64,000 nucleotides of DNA from Primulina eburnea (taxonomy: Eukaryota > Streptophyta > Magnoliopsida > Lamiales > Gesneriaceae): assembly GCF_022965805.1 (NCBI RefSeq), contig NC_133104.1, positions 44,188,682 through 44,252,681 on the forward strand, given 5' to 3'. Shown one piece after another: positions 48,401 through 60,793 of the stretch. The notes under the pieces are model-generated. The model ran no database searches. It saw only the letters and a list, made by a program, of their open reading frames with translations, and had not been told where the DNA came from. Each line of letters begins with the position of its first letter. Position 1 is the stretch's first letter. The translations under genes were made by a program, and so were the position numbers.

Positions 48401-51400
48401 ACCCAAATTTATCTAGTTTCGCTCACTATCCTGGTCAATTAACTTCTTTTCTTCAATTAATGAGCTGTTGGGAACAGAGTGTGTCTGATGTAAACAAAGA
48501 CAAGGTTATACTACAAGAGACTTTAATCAGCGGCCCAAATGGATGGGTACATGAACAAGGGGGAAAACACTCAACATCAACCAACCAACTTAAAGAAAAT
48601 GCAAGAAAATCACCTCAATCCGCCATATTAAAGATTCAGCTAATGGTGATACCCGAACACAAGTACCAGTTCTTGCCAAAAAGAAAGTTTGGAGCTTGGT
48701 GCTGCATAAGACATTGAAGGCCAGTTAGATCAGAAATACACCTACCTATGATGAGTAAATTCCCATACCAGAGGTCACCCTTGCATGAAGATAGAAGCAA
48801 ATTGATCATATCCTGCTTTCTCGTACCTTGATTGCGTTTCTGAATATTGGTAGAGTAAAAAGAATCGTAAATTTATCAGAAAATATGAAGAGTTGAGAAC
48901 TGTAGATATAAACAGTGTGTTAAACACAGACTCCAAATATTTATTATTGTACAAGTGCAAGTGATTTATTAGCTCCACAAATACAAAGTTCCAGAGCATG
49001 ATGAGAAAATCGCATTGAATCTCGCAGATGACTAAGATGTCAATTAAACAAGGTAGAATTTCTTTGGTTTAAAATTTGAGAAGTTCAATACCATGGTCAT
49101 GCTATAAAAATACATATAGCAGCGCCTAAACCCAGGGTAATACCGTGTCACCACTTTTCCATTAGTAAGAATGCAGGAATGAAAATAATCCTTGAGATGT
49201 CATGAGAAAAAAGGGCCTATGTTTTCTTATGTGATAGATCATATCCACTTAAACTATTAAATGATAAAACAAAGTGCACAAATTGCCAAGTGCATCCAAT
49301 TATGAAACCACCGCGACTTAGTATGCTTAAAACAATAACTCTAACTCTCAACAAATAGCAAGAAGTGCCGGGTGTGCACTATTAACAGAGAAATGCTTCA
49401 TTTACCTTTTCAACCAGTCATTTTAGTAACGCAAATCATAATGGAGACCATTTTCAAGTTATACATTGAATCAAGAAAAGGACAAGGCAAACAACACCAG
49501 CCATTCAATGACGAACAGAACCAAACATATCTATAACAAGAGTAGCTATTCATTGGACGCTAATTAGGACTGCCTAGAGTGCTACAAAGTAGCTTCATGT
49601 AACTTCTTTATTGCAGAACTACAAATACTTCTGTTTGTGACACTGACTAGATCATAACAACATGATACAAAATATGTGGCTCATATCTGCCCACACAGTT
49701 AAGTCTCCTTCTGTGTGGTCACCAAAAGTCTATACTAACTTTAGGAGCATAAATCATGGTGTCAACACAAATCAGAGTGAACCATCCATTATGCTCTATT
49801 TCTTTGGACAGAAGTTTTCCTGAATCGTTAGTAAATGAGGCATCTTCCGTAAAAGAAAAAACTGAAGATCATTGAATGAAGTACTAATAAGAACGTTGGT
49901 CAACTTATTAAGCTCATCGTCCACATTAGATTCAAATATTACAAGAGTTCGATAAAAAAACATAACATGGTACAAAATATGTGGCCCGTATCTGTCCACA
50001 CAGTAAGTCTCCTTCTGTGTAGTCACCAGAAGCCAATACTAACTTTAGGAGCGTAAACCATGGCGTCAACACAAATCTAGAGTGAACCATCCATTATGCT
50101 CCATTTCTTTGGACAGAAGTTTTCCTGAATCGTTAATAAATGAGGTATCTTCTGTAAAAGAAATAACTGAAAATCATTGAATGAAGTACTCGTAAAGACA
50201 TTGATCAACTTATTAAGCTCATCGTCTACATTAGATTCAAATATTCCAAGAGTTCAATAAAAAAACATTAATGAGCCAAGTGTAAAGTACACCAGTAGAG
50301 GTTCAAATTTAGTGCCTGACATACACAACCTACACCCATTTTCAACTATAGACTGACAGAATCACCTCCTTTGGGATGTGGAAAGTAATATTTCCCATAA
50401 TGTGATTAATAACAGAATTGAGATTACCCCTTATAACCATTTCCAAACACGATATGTTGATAGGTACTGTTTTTTCACATCTACTTCATGGATCCAGTTC
50501 AAGTATTGGAGTTGGTGGATGAATCAAATCAATGACTCAATCTCTGGCTAAAACTATACAAATGATTGCACATATATAAACAACATCGAACATTTTATGA
50601 ACATACCTTGTTAAGCATGTTCAAAGCCTCCCGTAATTCATCCGTGTTAAGCACATTCAAGACCTCCTCTAAGTCATTGTCATCTACTTCATTCTTCGAT
50701 GGAAAGACACATATGTATCCTGGCTCTTTATTAGCCCAATACCAATAAAATCTATTCAAGCTCCATTCAACTTCATAAAGAATGCATGTCTAAAATAAGT
50801 GTTTTAACTCGATTAAAGATATTTTCACCTGAGAGACCCTTTATTGCCTCAGTCAAATCAGCTACCTCAGGGTATGAGACATTTGATATTCGAAACCATG
50901 GCCCTGAGAGAAGAAAACCAACAATTTTTCTTACAATTAAGATATTATAGTCAGAACCTAAAAGATCCCGACCACAGCAACAGTAAGACATTAAACATGT
51001 CACTTTAGCAATTGCACGTCACTAGAAAACAGGCATGCCGAAAAATTTTAAACCAAACATGATACTGCATTAATGATTTGCAGCTTCACAATAAAGTAAC
51101 AATAACATATATGTAAATCTTGGACACAATCAATTAACAGATTTTTTTCATAGGTCTTCAGCACACAGGAAAGAACTCTTTCAACTTTAGTTTTCCAAAG
51201 TATAAGTGAAAACAAGAAACTTTACTTTAAACAGTTTCCAACTTCAATAACAATTGGAAAATCCTCTTTTGTTTACCAGTAGGATAATAAACTGACAATA
51301 GAAGTTCTGCAGAACAAAACAGCAGAGCAGTCGTGGAACCATGTCAGCTTCTAATTTCTAAATGTCTATGCTAGTGACCCACATGCTAAAAAATTCAACA

Positions 51401-54400
51401 ATTACACGAGATTCACTCCAAAATCATATCTAAAAAATTTATGAATACAACAAGAGTCAGGGCCAACATATTATCAAACTTTATTTCAGAAGGATAAAGA
51501 TAGCAGGAAATGAAGTCAAAGCAGGCGTAAAGTAAGGTTTAAGGGATACTTTGCTTTTTAACCTAAGGTTTAAGGGATACTGTGCTTTTTAACCAAATGA
51601 TAATTATAAAATGGTCAGTATTCCCTCTAAACTTACAATCCATCCAAAGTTCAGAAATATCCAAAGCGCCTCCAATTCATAAGGAGGATTATGTTACAGC
51701 TTTTTGGTGGACAAAATTCAACAATATTTTCAAGTCAAGAAATAAATTACTAAAATTTGAGTTTAATAAACTTGACAATGAACATAGTGCCAAGATAAAT
51801 TCACAATCATCCATAACTCACTCAGCTTGAACATATCAATTTGATTCTCCTTGGAATAGACAATTGGCAAAGGAATCTGTACGAACTTGTCATCTACTTA
51901 GGGTACGTTTAGATGGGCTGATGGGATTATTAAAATAGAATTGAATAAATAATAACATGATTGGTTTGATTAAATTTGGGATATGATAAAATTAGATTTT
52001 TATCCTTTTTAATAATTAAAAAAAACAAATATATGAAGGATATTATGATAATTTTGTATTTCATGATTTGATTGACGTGATATAAATAATCAATACATAA
52101 AATTGCAACCATACATATGATGGGATTGGATTATCCAAACAACCAAACATAACCTTACTATATAGAAAGAATTTGTGTCATCAGTTGTACAAAACCTAAA
52201 AGAATATTGACAGTAAATAACTGGTTGATGTAAAACCTTTCCGTGTGTAAAGCCGAGCAAAAAGTCTCTGGCTATCATCTGAAAGCAATATAAATGATTC
52301 TGCAAGTGAAAAAATGCACACACATTATAATCATTTGACTAAATAGAGAATGGATTATACTACTCAATTACATGAAGTACTAAAAAATAGTACCTAAGAA
52401 AGACTTCTCACTGATGGTGAAAACATGTGCGCTACTCTTTAAAACCTCTAGTATAATCAGTACCATATTATGCTGATATCTGATCATCCCAGGGCGACTA
52501 GTCTTGGCAAGTTCAACAGCATTTAAAACATGTCTCCATAAAGTCATAAAATCTTGAACATTATCGCGATATTTTTTATCACATAAGTTCACATTTTTGC
52601 ATACAATTTGAATAGGAACAGCAGCGCGATAATCTTTTGGAACAGATGTTATACTTCCCTGGAAAAATACACAAGATTATAACTGGTGAACACCAGCAAT
52701 CAGGAGAGAAATTGTTTCAAACTAGAAAAATATCTGAGAAATAAAAAATCTACAACTACAAGGGGGTGCGACCGTGCGTGCCTAATCTCAACACTTTTAC
52801 TGTAGAATAAAGATTAAAGCACGTGGAGAAAAAGCAATAACATTCTTCCACAGAGATTGGGCCAGAGGGAAAGTTGGTATAATAAAAAAATCTAATAAAT
52901 ATATCCATTTTCAAATTTTAAATATACTCAGTATACCATTGACAGAACCACAAGATTATTTCTGTCAACGGGATTCTCAAATAATCACAGAAAAGAAGTA
53001 ATCTTCAATAATAACCTTCCGCGAACAAATGATTTAATCTCAAGACATCATTAGAAAGAAGAGGATTTTCAGAAAGTCATTGGTGCATTTGTCAGAGAAA
53101 AGATTTGGTGGATATTCAAGTTGCACTATCTTTAATGGCAAGACAAAAAAAAACACTCTAGCACCTTGCAATAGCCCGACATTCATGATTCAGAAAGTAT
53201 TGGCTCTATGATGCAAAGCAAATTCGATTCTGATATTCAAACTATATATTCCACGAACAGAGGCCCAGTACCTCAAAGGTCAAGTCAAACATGCATATCA
53301 AAGGAGACAAATACTGAGCCAACTCTCGAGGTAAATAACCCAGCACATTATTGTCATCAAAATCTGCATAAATTACCTGGTCAAAGGGGGATGTAACACT
53401 TATATAAATCAATAATTGATTGTAAATCAACACAACATAAAAAAGGAACGGAAAGCTGAACCTTGATGGCGTTTGGATCCTTAACGTTATCAGGATCTCT
53501 AGAGAGGTATATCCTGGATTCAGGATCTAGCTCCTCTCTTCGACCATACCTGCGCCCAACGATGAAAGTTGGAATGAACACCTTCGAGATGTCGAGATCA
53601 TCCAAATAATCCTCCAGCACATATTTAGCCCGTTTTGAAATCAATGGTGGTGACGCAGGCTCCTCATTGTCAGATTCATTAGGAAACGAATTTCCAATAG
53701 AACTTGCAGTTGCATTCTTCCTCGAAGCAAGCAAACCGTAAGTTGACTCTTCTTTCTCATTTCCACAACCTCCAAAACTATCTGACTCATTTATGTCATG
53801 TATTTTATCACAAGTGCTACTGTCAATGGGATTACTTTGATCAAGGTGTTGTCCGGCCGGCTGAAGGTCACAGTTACCTTTAACTTTTGACCTAGAGAAG
53901 CTCAACTGAAGAAGAGTAAGCTGGTTTAGTTTGCGTTTACTCCCTCCTTTAGCAAGGCACACATCTGAAATCATAAAACACACTTTAAATTGAAGTCTAG
54001 ACAAATAAAAGCAATGATGATACTGCATTGCATATAACTGCTAATAAATTTAAAAAAAATCCGACAACAACAAAAAAAAAACAAATGGACGAACAAAGTT
54101 GGATGCCTGATCTTGACACGAACAAATACAACATTGCACATATCTAACCTAGATGGGAATTGATACTGGCGTTATCATGAGCAGGAAACTTGTTTCCACA
54201 GACCGGACATTTCTCCGATTCTGAGGCAGAACCAGAACTTTCTCCGATTGCATCCTTCTTCTGCTTCCCATCCTGTTCATACAAATAAAAAAACATTTTT
54301 GCCATAAATTTAGCGAAAAAGCAAAAAATCAGACACGAGCAGTACACTGAAATGTGAAGTAGATTAACCTGAGATGACGACAGCGAGGAGGAAGAGAGAA

Positions 54401-54473
54401 TGGTGCGGCGATTGGGTAGGAAGCGACGTCGTTTCCCGATCAACCGGACCAAGCTTTCGCGGCCCGTTAGCAT
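45414..54473 (-). CDS. FAN1: FAN1-type structure-specific nuclease
   Basis: FAN1 repairs DNA interstrand cross-links in the nucleus, cutting branched DNA. Fifteen exons: 54473-54369, 54272-54149, 53964-53462, 53376-53272, 52658-52394, 52278-52237, 50903-50829, 50686-50607, 48839-48769, 48701-48614, 47856-47716, 47651-47428, 46606-46333, 46204-45971, 45863-45414. All phases close and give 926 residues, near the plant family length. Domains: a UBZ4-type zinc finger with C57, C60, H75 and C79, split between exons 2 and 3; a HIRAN domain from about residue 195 (FIPTFIVGRRYGRREELDPE); the SAP-like and TPR-type middle; and a C-terminal VRR-NUC domain with PD (868-869) and EVK (887-889) of the PD-(D/E)XK centre, in SGMPDLLLWR and LVEVKGPNDRLSEQQRAWL. 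I start at MLTGRES (54473), as in other plants; an in-frame ATG at 54527 would add 18 residues. Confidence 0.93.
49655..50270. repeat. Tandem duplication of about 305 bp inside a FAN1 intron
   Basis: The block from about 49655 (ACATGATACAAAATATGTGG) recurs at about 49960 (ACATGGTACAAAATATGTGG) and matches throughout, including CAACTTATTAAGCTCATCGT in both, with scattered substitutions. It lies in the intron between exons 8 and 9 and away from splice sites. Confidence 0.85.
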
Positions 54474-54527
54474 GTCTTTTTCAATATTTGGGATTGGCGG
54501 CCATGGCTTAACACAAGTTATACGCAT

Positions 54528-55174
54528 TCCCGATTTTAATTATTTTATCCAATCAATTTAATTTAATTATATGAAAAATGACATTAACCCTTAAACAATT
54601 TAATTTGTTAATTTATTAATTTATTTTTAATTCAAACATCATTCGAAATTTAATAATATTAAAAAACATAATAAAAAAATCGTTAATAAATATAATCATA
54701 TTTTTCTAACCGTTCTTAAAAAAATTTATATCTGCACGATTTCGTTTTAAAGAAACGGGTTATAGAATACAACAATGATCATTTGATTTATCGTGAAGAT
54801 AACGTAGTCAAGGCAGGTGACTTGATCCACATTTTAAAGTTCGAGATCGAGCAGTTAACCGTATAATTGGACAATTTTTAAAATAAAAACTGAAGTAAAT
54901 TTTACTTTTGATATTATCTAATTTATTCACTGTAATAAAGTAGAGCAGATACCCAAAAAAATGTTCAAAAATTTCCAAATCTTAAATAATCAAGACCAAA
55001 GCAAGATAACTCCATTAATCATTTCATATCCAAATGAATTTTTTGCCCGCGACCTACAAATTATATTCGAAAGATAAGATTTTGATTCAAATGGTATTTT
55101 GATTATAAAAAAATAAAATAAAAAAGTTTTTATCTGCAAATTGAGGAGATTCTCTATAGTCACCAAGAGATCAT
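54528..55174. other. FAN1 promoter region and 3' flank of the next gene
   Basis: AT-rich spacer of about 650 bases without a gene. It should contain the FAN1 promoter and the 3' UTR of the PEP-mutase-like gene. No clear TATA box was assigned. Confidence 0.4.
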
Positions 55175-58100
55175 TTACTCCAGAAAGACTTGAATTCTGT
55201 CGCCCATTCTATCTTTAAAATCCAACAACTGCTTGCCGCCTACTTCTAAAGCTGCATCATCCAATAACTCCTTCATGTTTATGCCCCCAAAAGCTGTGCA
55301 CACGCAAACAGTGTACATTTCATATATAATTCTGGTGGTTTATAAAAAAATACTGAATTTTTTAACTAGTCAGAACCTGGGATTGTGTTGGTGATTCCAT
55401 TCAAAAAGCCTGCCTGAGAAAACAAAAGATAAAATGTGTACTTGAGATGAGAAATATAATCATGAGAGCCTCGTCTTGGAGAATTCTCCACCCAAGAACT
55501 TGACGTTCTGACCAGCTAACTACGTACTTCAAATACAGAATTTCTCAAAAAAAAAAAAAAAAACAAAAACAAAAGAAAAAGAGGTATTTCACATGCTGGC
55601 TTGTGCTTACCTATGAAATATGTAACCCGATAAGCTTCGATATATTAAAGAGTATTATGTCTGTCAGAAGGGAGGAACAGATAATAGTTCAGCTCCACCG
55701 TATGGAGAATATTCAGAAGCTATTACAAAGCTCTATCTGGCATGTGATTCTTACAATCAGCTTCTTTGGGTCGACATTTAGGGTGTAGTCAACCTAGTGT
55801 AAGCTAATATGCTCTGATTTTACAGTAACAAAGCTTTCCAAATAAACAACCAAACTGCAAAACTCAAAAAGAATTGGCAAAAAACTAGTCAGACTTCAGC
55901 CTACAGAATTGGCTAAAGTTGGTTATCGGTTCTTGTACTCATTAATTTGAGCAAACATCCTGGCTTAAAAAACCAAAAGATAAAATCATTTAAGCAAAAC
56001 CTATTGTGTATATGATTGTTTTATACATATAAAGAAAAACTTTAGATTATTTTCTGTTGTTCCAGACGTAGAGCAGCTTTGAATCCAAAAAATCATTGCC
56101 CAATTCAACAAGTCACCATGAGTAGGAATGAAAAGATCGCTTGGAATATAGGAAGGACAAAAGACTTACTGGTATTCGGACATCAAGTCTTTCAGATCCA
56201 TCTCTTCCAGTTATTTTGACTCTTAACTTCCGGGACCAAATGCCGGAGAAAGGGCCCTCAGAACCATCTGCGTCATAGTTACGGTACTTTTCAGGAGTTA
56301 ATACTTCCACCACAGCTTCATAGGCACTCTGATTGCTCTTATCTACATCGGGTTGAATAGAATGAGATGTGCTGCTTGTGGAGGAAGAACCTAGATTTAA
56401 ATAAATTTTCCATGTGGGCTACTCTTGGATAGTGTACTAACTTTAGTAAAGGAAAGCAAAATTTTCAGAAGACACAGGAATTGGTTGAGGTTTTGAAGAA
56501 TAAATCGCGTTAAAATCTTTAAATATGCTCAGAATTCCAAAGGGATGACTCACAATTTCTAGGACACCTTGTACTTTTTCGAATCATTGCTGTTTACCAG
56601 TTAATTGACTTGAATAAAATAGCATAATAAACAATCACACTGTGAACTATAAATGGATTTGGTTAAAGAGATAATTACTATGACCAGTATCAGAAATTTT
56701 TAGTGCAATTCCTATTTGTTCGATCTAACTAAAGCAAGCATGCTTTAACCACCAGAACTGTTCTGAATATTTGCTTTTGATTACCTCTCTCTACAGAAAG
56801 TTGGTTGCTCTTGGTGTCATATCGCATCTCTTCTTCGTAATAGGTATTAAAACCCAAAATTTCTTTAATTTCTTCAAAAGATGGCATGCTTCCAGGAGAA
56901 GGTATACGACCTCCTTTAATAGCCAACAATGCATCCTGTAAGACAGACAATGAAATTATGCACCAGTGAACTTAGCAATGTTGTAAAATAGGACAGGATA
57001 CACAGCAGCCAAGGCTAAAAAAGGGTTGTGAAAGTATCAGATTTTAAACCAATTTTAATTTGAATCGAAGCTACTTCAGGGATTGATTAAATATTCGTTC
57101 ACGTTCAACCCCTGCATGGAAGGTCAAATATTGATGAGGAGAAACGATTCATTTTCAACCAAGTGCTAAGAATATAGTTGTCTATGAATTTATACAGTAA
57201 TTTCACTTAAGTATATGAATACAAAACTCAACCCTAGAACTTATGTCAACAGACTCACTCCCCCACTGAATGGATTGTCTTGGCACCCCCGATGAGCCAG
57301 ATGGTGTTTGCTAATTGTAAAACACGATATAGCAAACACCAAGGTCCTGCAAATTTACGGGTTCTTAATTTTTTTCAAAGGGACTAGTACTGATAATTTT
57401 GAGTAGTAGATAAAGTACATACTTGGAAAAAAAACGAAACAATGTTAGGAAACAAGGAGTGAGGCCAGACTCCAACTAGTTCATAAATGAACACAATACA
57501 AAGCATGACACAAGATCTAATTAGCAAAACTAGTTATACAAAGCATGGGAAGAAAAGAAAGAACTTTCCAAAAGAACATAATTTATATTTCACTTGAGAA
57601 TTTTCAAGAATCTTGGCTGACATCATCCACATTTTGGTGTTTAAATTCAGTCCATCTTCTAACCAGATGGAAACCCGTAGATAAAATCATCACAGTCAAA
57701 AAGAACATTATTTCACACTTCTGTGTGATCAAATATATGGTTCTACTAGTCCAATTTGACCAAAGCCAATGGCTGTTTTTAATTTCACTTTATAGACTCA
57801 AACCCACTCGATTACTTGCACATCAAGGAAAGAAAGAACTGAAATACCTGCATTGCACGAATGGACACACCCATCAATGACAATGGATATGCCACCAGTT
57901 TGTATCCAACATCAGCAAGCTCAATAGGACTAAGTATTGGGGTTCTTCCGCCCCCTTCAAGCATGTTGGCCTGAACAAGATATACATCTATAAGTAAAGT
58001 TTCATCCACGCTATACGAATGTAGTTAAATAATAATGTCACACACAAACACACGCGCGTATAATTATATATATATGTATGTATGCATATACTCACAGAAG

Positions 58101-59886
58101 GCTAGCCATATTACCTTGCCAACGTCTAGCTATTAACCTTGCCAGTAGCCAGTTTTCAAACAGTTATAAACAGCTAGTTGGAATTTGGAAAGAACTTTAG
58201 TAGTTTTGCTTTCAAACAAAATGTATAAACTTTGCATGTCCAACAAGTAGAACATGAAAGCTTCAACTATGAGATGTATAGGTACTAATTCACTGGCTAA
58301 TATGGCATACCATTTTTGGAACCAATGGGGAAATTTCACAAAAGGCCTTCATCTCTTCTTTGGAAACAAGAGCATCAATAAATAAAACATCAGCTCCTGC
58401 ATCGGCAAGAGCACTAGACCTCCGAAGTGACTCTTCCAATGACACAGCTTGACGAGAATCAGTCCGTGCTACTATAATGATGTCAGAACCACACTCTTTT
58501 CGAGCATCGACTGCTGCTTTTATTTTCATAACTGCTTCCTCTCTAGGAACAACTCTTCGACCCTGTGTATGACCACAAGCCTTGGGAGTAACCTGTAGAA
58601 CACCTCCTTTAAACGTAGTAGAAGAAGAAGAAGATATCAACAAGGTAAAAGTAATGTTAACTACAATAACTGATCATATTGGGGTTTGGTAGAATGCCAT
58701 GCAAAAAAGACTTCGATATAACAGTAGACAATGTATTGCTGGCGATGACAACAATAAGCACTTATATGATGGGCAACAAATGATTACTGCCAGATACAAA
58801 ATTACCAACAACAATTTTCCTTTCATTGTTTACATGTGCCAAATCACTTGCCAGTGGAAATTTGGTTTTACTAAGTATTTCGAAACTACGATATTTTTCA
58901 AGCTTATTTAAGACAAAACCACAATAATGAAGCTAGCGTACCCTTCAGAATGCCCAACTTTATTTTCTTAGTGTTATACATCCAAAAGGCAAGAAATGTT
59001 AATCAAAATAGCCATATACACAGCGCCGAGAATGAAATAAGGTAAAAATAATACATGACATATCGAAAAGAAATCTTTTCAGTGGTATTTACCTGATCTT
59101 CTAGAATAATTCCAGCAAAGCCAGCTTTGATATATCCTTTGACAGTTCTCTTCACGTTCATTGCATTCCCATATCCATTATCCCCGTCCCCAATAATTGG
59201 TATAGACACAGCTTCAGTTATTTGCCGTCCTTGATCCACCATCTCTCCGAAAGAGATTAGTCCAGCGTCAGGCAATCCTAACCGGGTAGCTGATATTCCA
59301 AATCCTATGAATTAAACAGATTACTTTATTCTCCCTATAAATGGTAAGCCCGAAGATTACTAGACATAACATAACTCATAGTTTTCACCTCAAATTCAAA
59401 CTAATCATATCAACCACAGCATCACGAAAAACTTGAAATTCTCACAAGACTTAAATGTGTAATATTTAGGATAGAACAGCAATCCACCCACCAATGTGGC
59501 CATTGGCGTAAATTCACAGAATAAGTGGTAGTCAGAAAGCGTCAATAGGAATCAAACAAGTTACCAGTAGTGAAGCAGAAATCAAAACCAGCTCTCTCAA
59601 CGAGCTTAGCGCTGAGAGCATCGAAACAAGCTGGGCCCAGATGAATCCCTGGAGATTCCAGAACCCTCCGAAGCAACTTCACCGGAGACCTGATGACGTC
59701 ATCTCCAGCCGGAGCCCTCCCTCCTCCGTAGCTACTCGAGGAAACCCGAGTCAGCGACCATGTTCTACCACTGCTCGTACTGGTAAATGCAGATTTGAAA
59801 CATGAATTCGTTGGAAACGGACTTGAAATTGGATTCTTGAGATTTAGATAAGGGTGATCGTGAAAGGATGGGGAAGAAATGATCAT
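55175..59886 (-). CDS. Chloroplast carboxyvinyl-carboxyphosphonate phosphorylmutase-like protein (isocitrate lyase/PEP mutase superfamily)
   Basis: Eight exons: 59886-59565, 59304-59093, 58592-58311, 57970-57848, 56935-56785, 56390-56170, 55413-55377, 55293-55175. Phases close and give 488 residues. The Ser/Thr/Arg-rich first 60 residues look like a chloroplast transit peptide. The barrel shows the superfamily landmarks: ACFDALSAKLVERAG; the metal-binding GDGDNGYGN (D147, D149); ILEDQ (E176); KACGH (182-186) at the place of the K-K/R-C-G-H catalytic loop; and VARTDSR. In the superfamily these residues hold Mg and the enolate of a pyruvate-like substrate for C-C or P-C bond cleavage. The real substrate of the plant branch is not known to me, so the name is by family only. 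The start at 59886 is the first ATG. An extra C-terminal region (exons 6-8) of unknown role follows the barrel. Confidence 0.88.
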
Positions 59887-60793
59887 GGTTGGCAAACTTT
59901 TTTGCGGCACTCAGTCTAAACAGTGTAGTATCGTCGTATTTATAAATATGGCCAATTCTCGGGTTCTTCTTTTCCATACACTTGCGGTGGCTTCACTCTA
60001 TTTTTGTCGAGGAAAAAAAAATTACTATATTATTTATTTGTTTATAATTTATATATATGCATTTCAATACAAAAAAAATTGGTGAATCGGTCTCGTCAAT
60101 TTCGTGATACATATTTTTTATTTAAGATTAAACATAAAAAAAATCACTTTTTATGTCAAAATTTTTAATTATTATTATATATATAAACAAACTTAATCAG
60201 TCTCAATATTCGTGAGACCGCCTCAAATAACTCTTGTTAAAATTTGAATGGTTTAACTTAATTTTCTCAATTCAAATTAGAAGGGTATGCTTCACCTATT
60301 TATTTTTTTATATTTATATATATTGATTAGATAATTGACTCTAGATGTTAAAAAAAATTTATCTTTAAATTTTCTTGAATCAAGACAACTGATAAAAGTA
60401 CAATTACAATAATTTAGAGTACAATCCGTAGCAGCATATATACGACACAACCAAACTCGATTTCGAATCAGCCACAGGTGGTGTCTGAAGACTTTGCAAA
60501 ATCACAGTCTACAGGATTTCTGTAATAATTCCTTCATACAACAAGCATCACTGCATGATTTTAAGAAACTGAGTAAAGCAGAAAAAGAAAAAAGGATTGA
60601 CGGGACGACAGTTTTATTATGAGAGGGATCCTAGTCTTTAAGCAAGAGGGATTCTTCCAAAATATTTATTAACAAATTTTCCAATCGTCGCATCCTCAAA
60701 GCTCGATGGTTGATGATGTCTTGGGAGCTGGGAGGATTCAAGAATCTCACTCTTTCCAAATCTTTATCATTGTCGAAATCTTTTCGACCTTGT
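59887..60793. other. Promoter region of the PEP-mutase-like gene and 3' flank of the transporter gene
   Basis: It contains one degraded MITE copy. No gene was seen; a short open frame at 60631-60831 (minus) overlaps the transporter 3' end in another frame and is not credible. Confidence 0.4.
60080..60235 (-). mobile_element. MITE-like repeat, copy E (degraded)
   Basis: Inverted and decayed. GGTCTCGTCAATTTCGTGA, CACTTTTTATGTC and TTCGTGAGACCGCCTCA keep the order of the other copies. Confidence 0.5.

Noticed and set aside
52090..52323. Suspected homopolymer frameshift in FAN1 exon 6
   Set aside because: On recount the run has five T on the coding strand, the exon is 42 bases and the phase closes.
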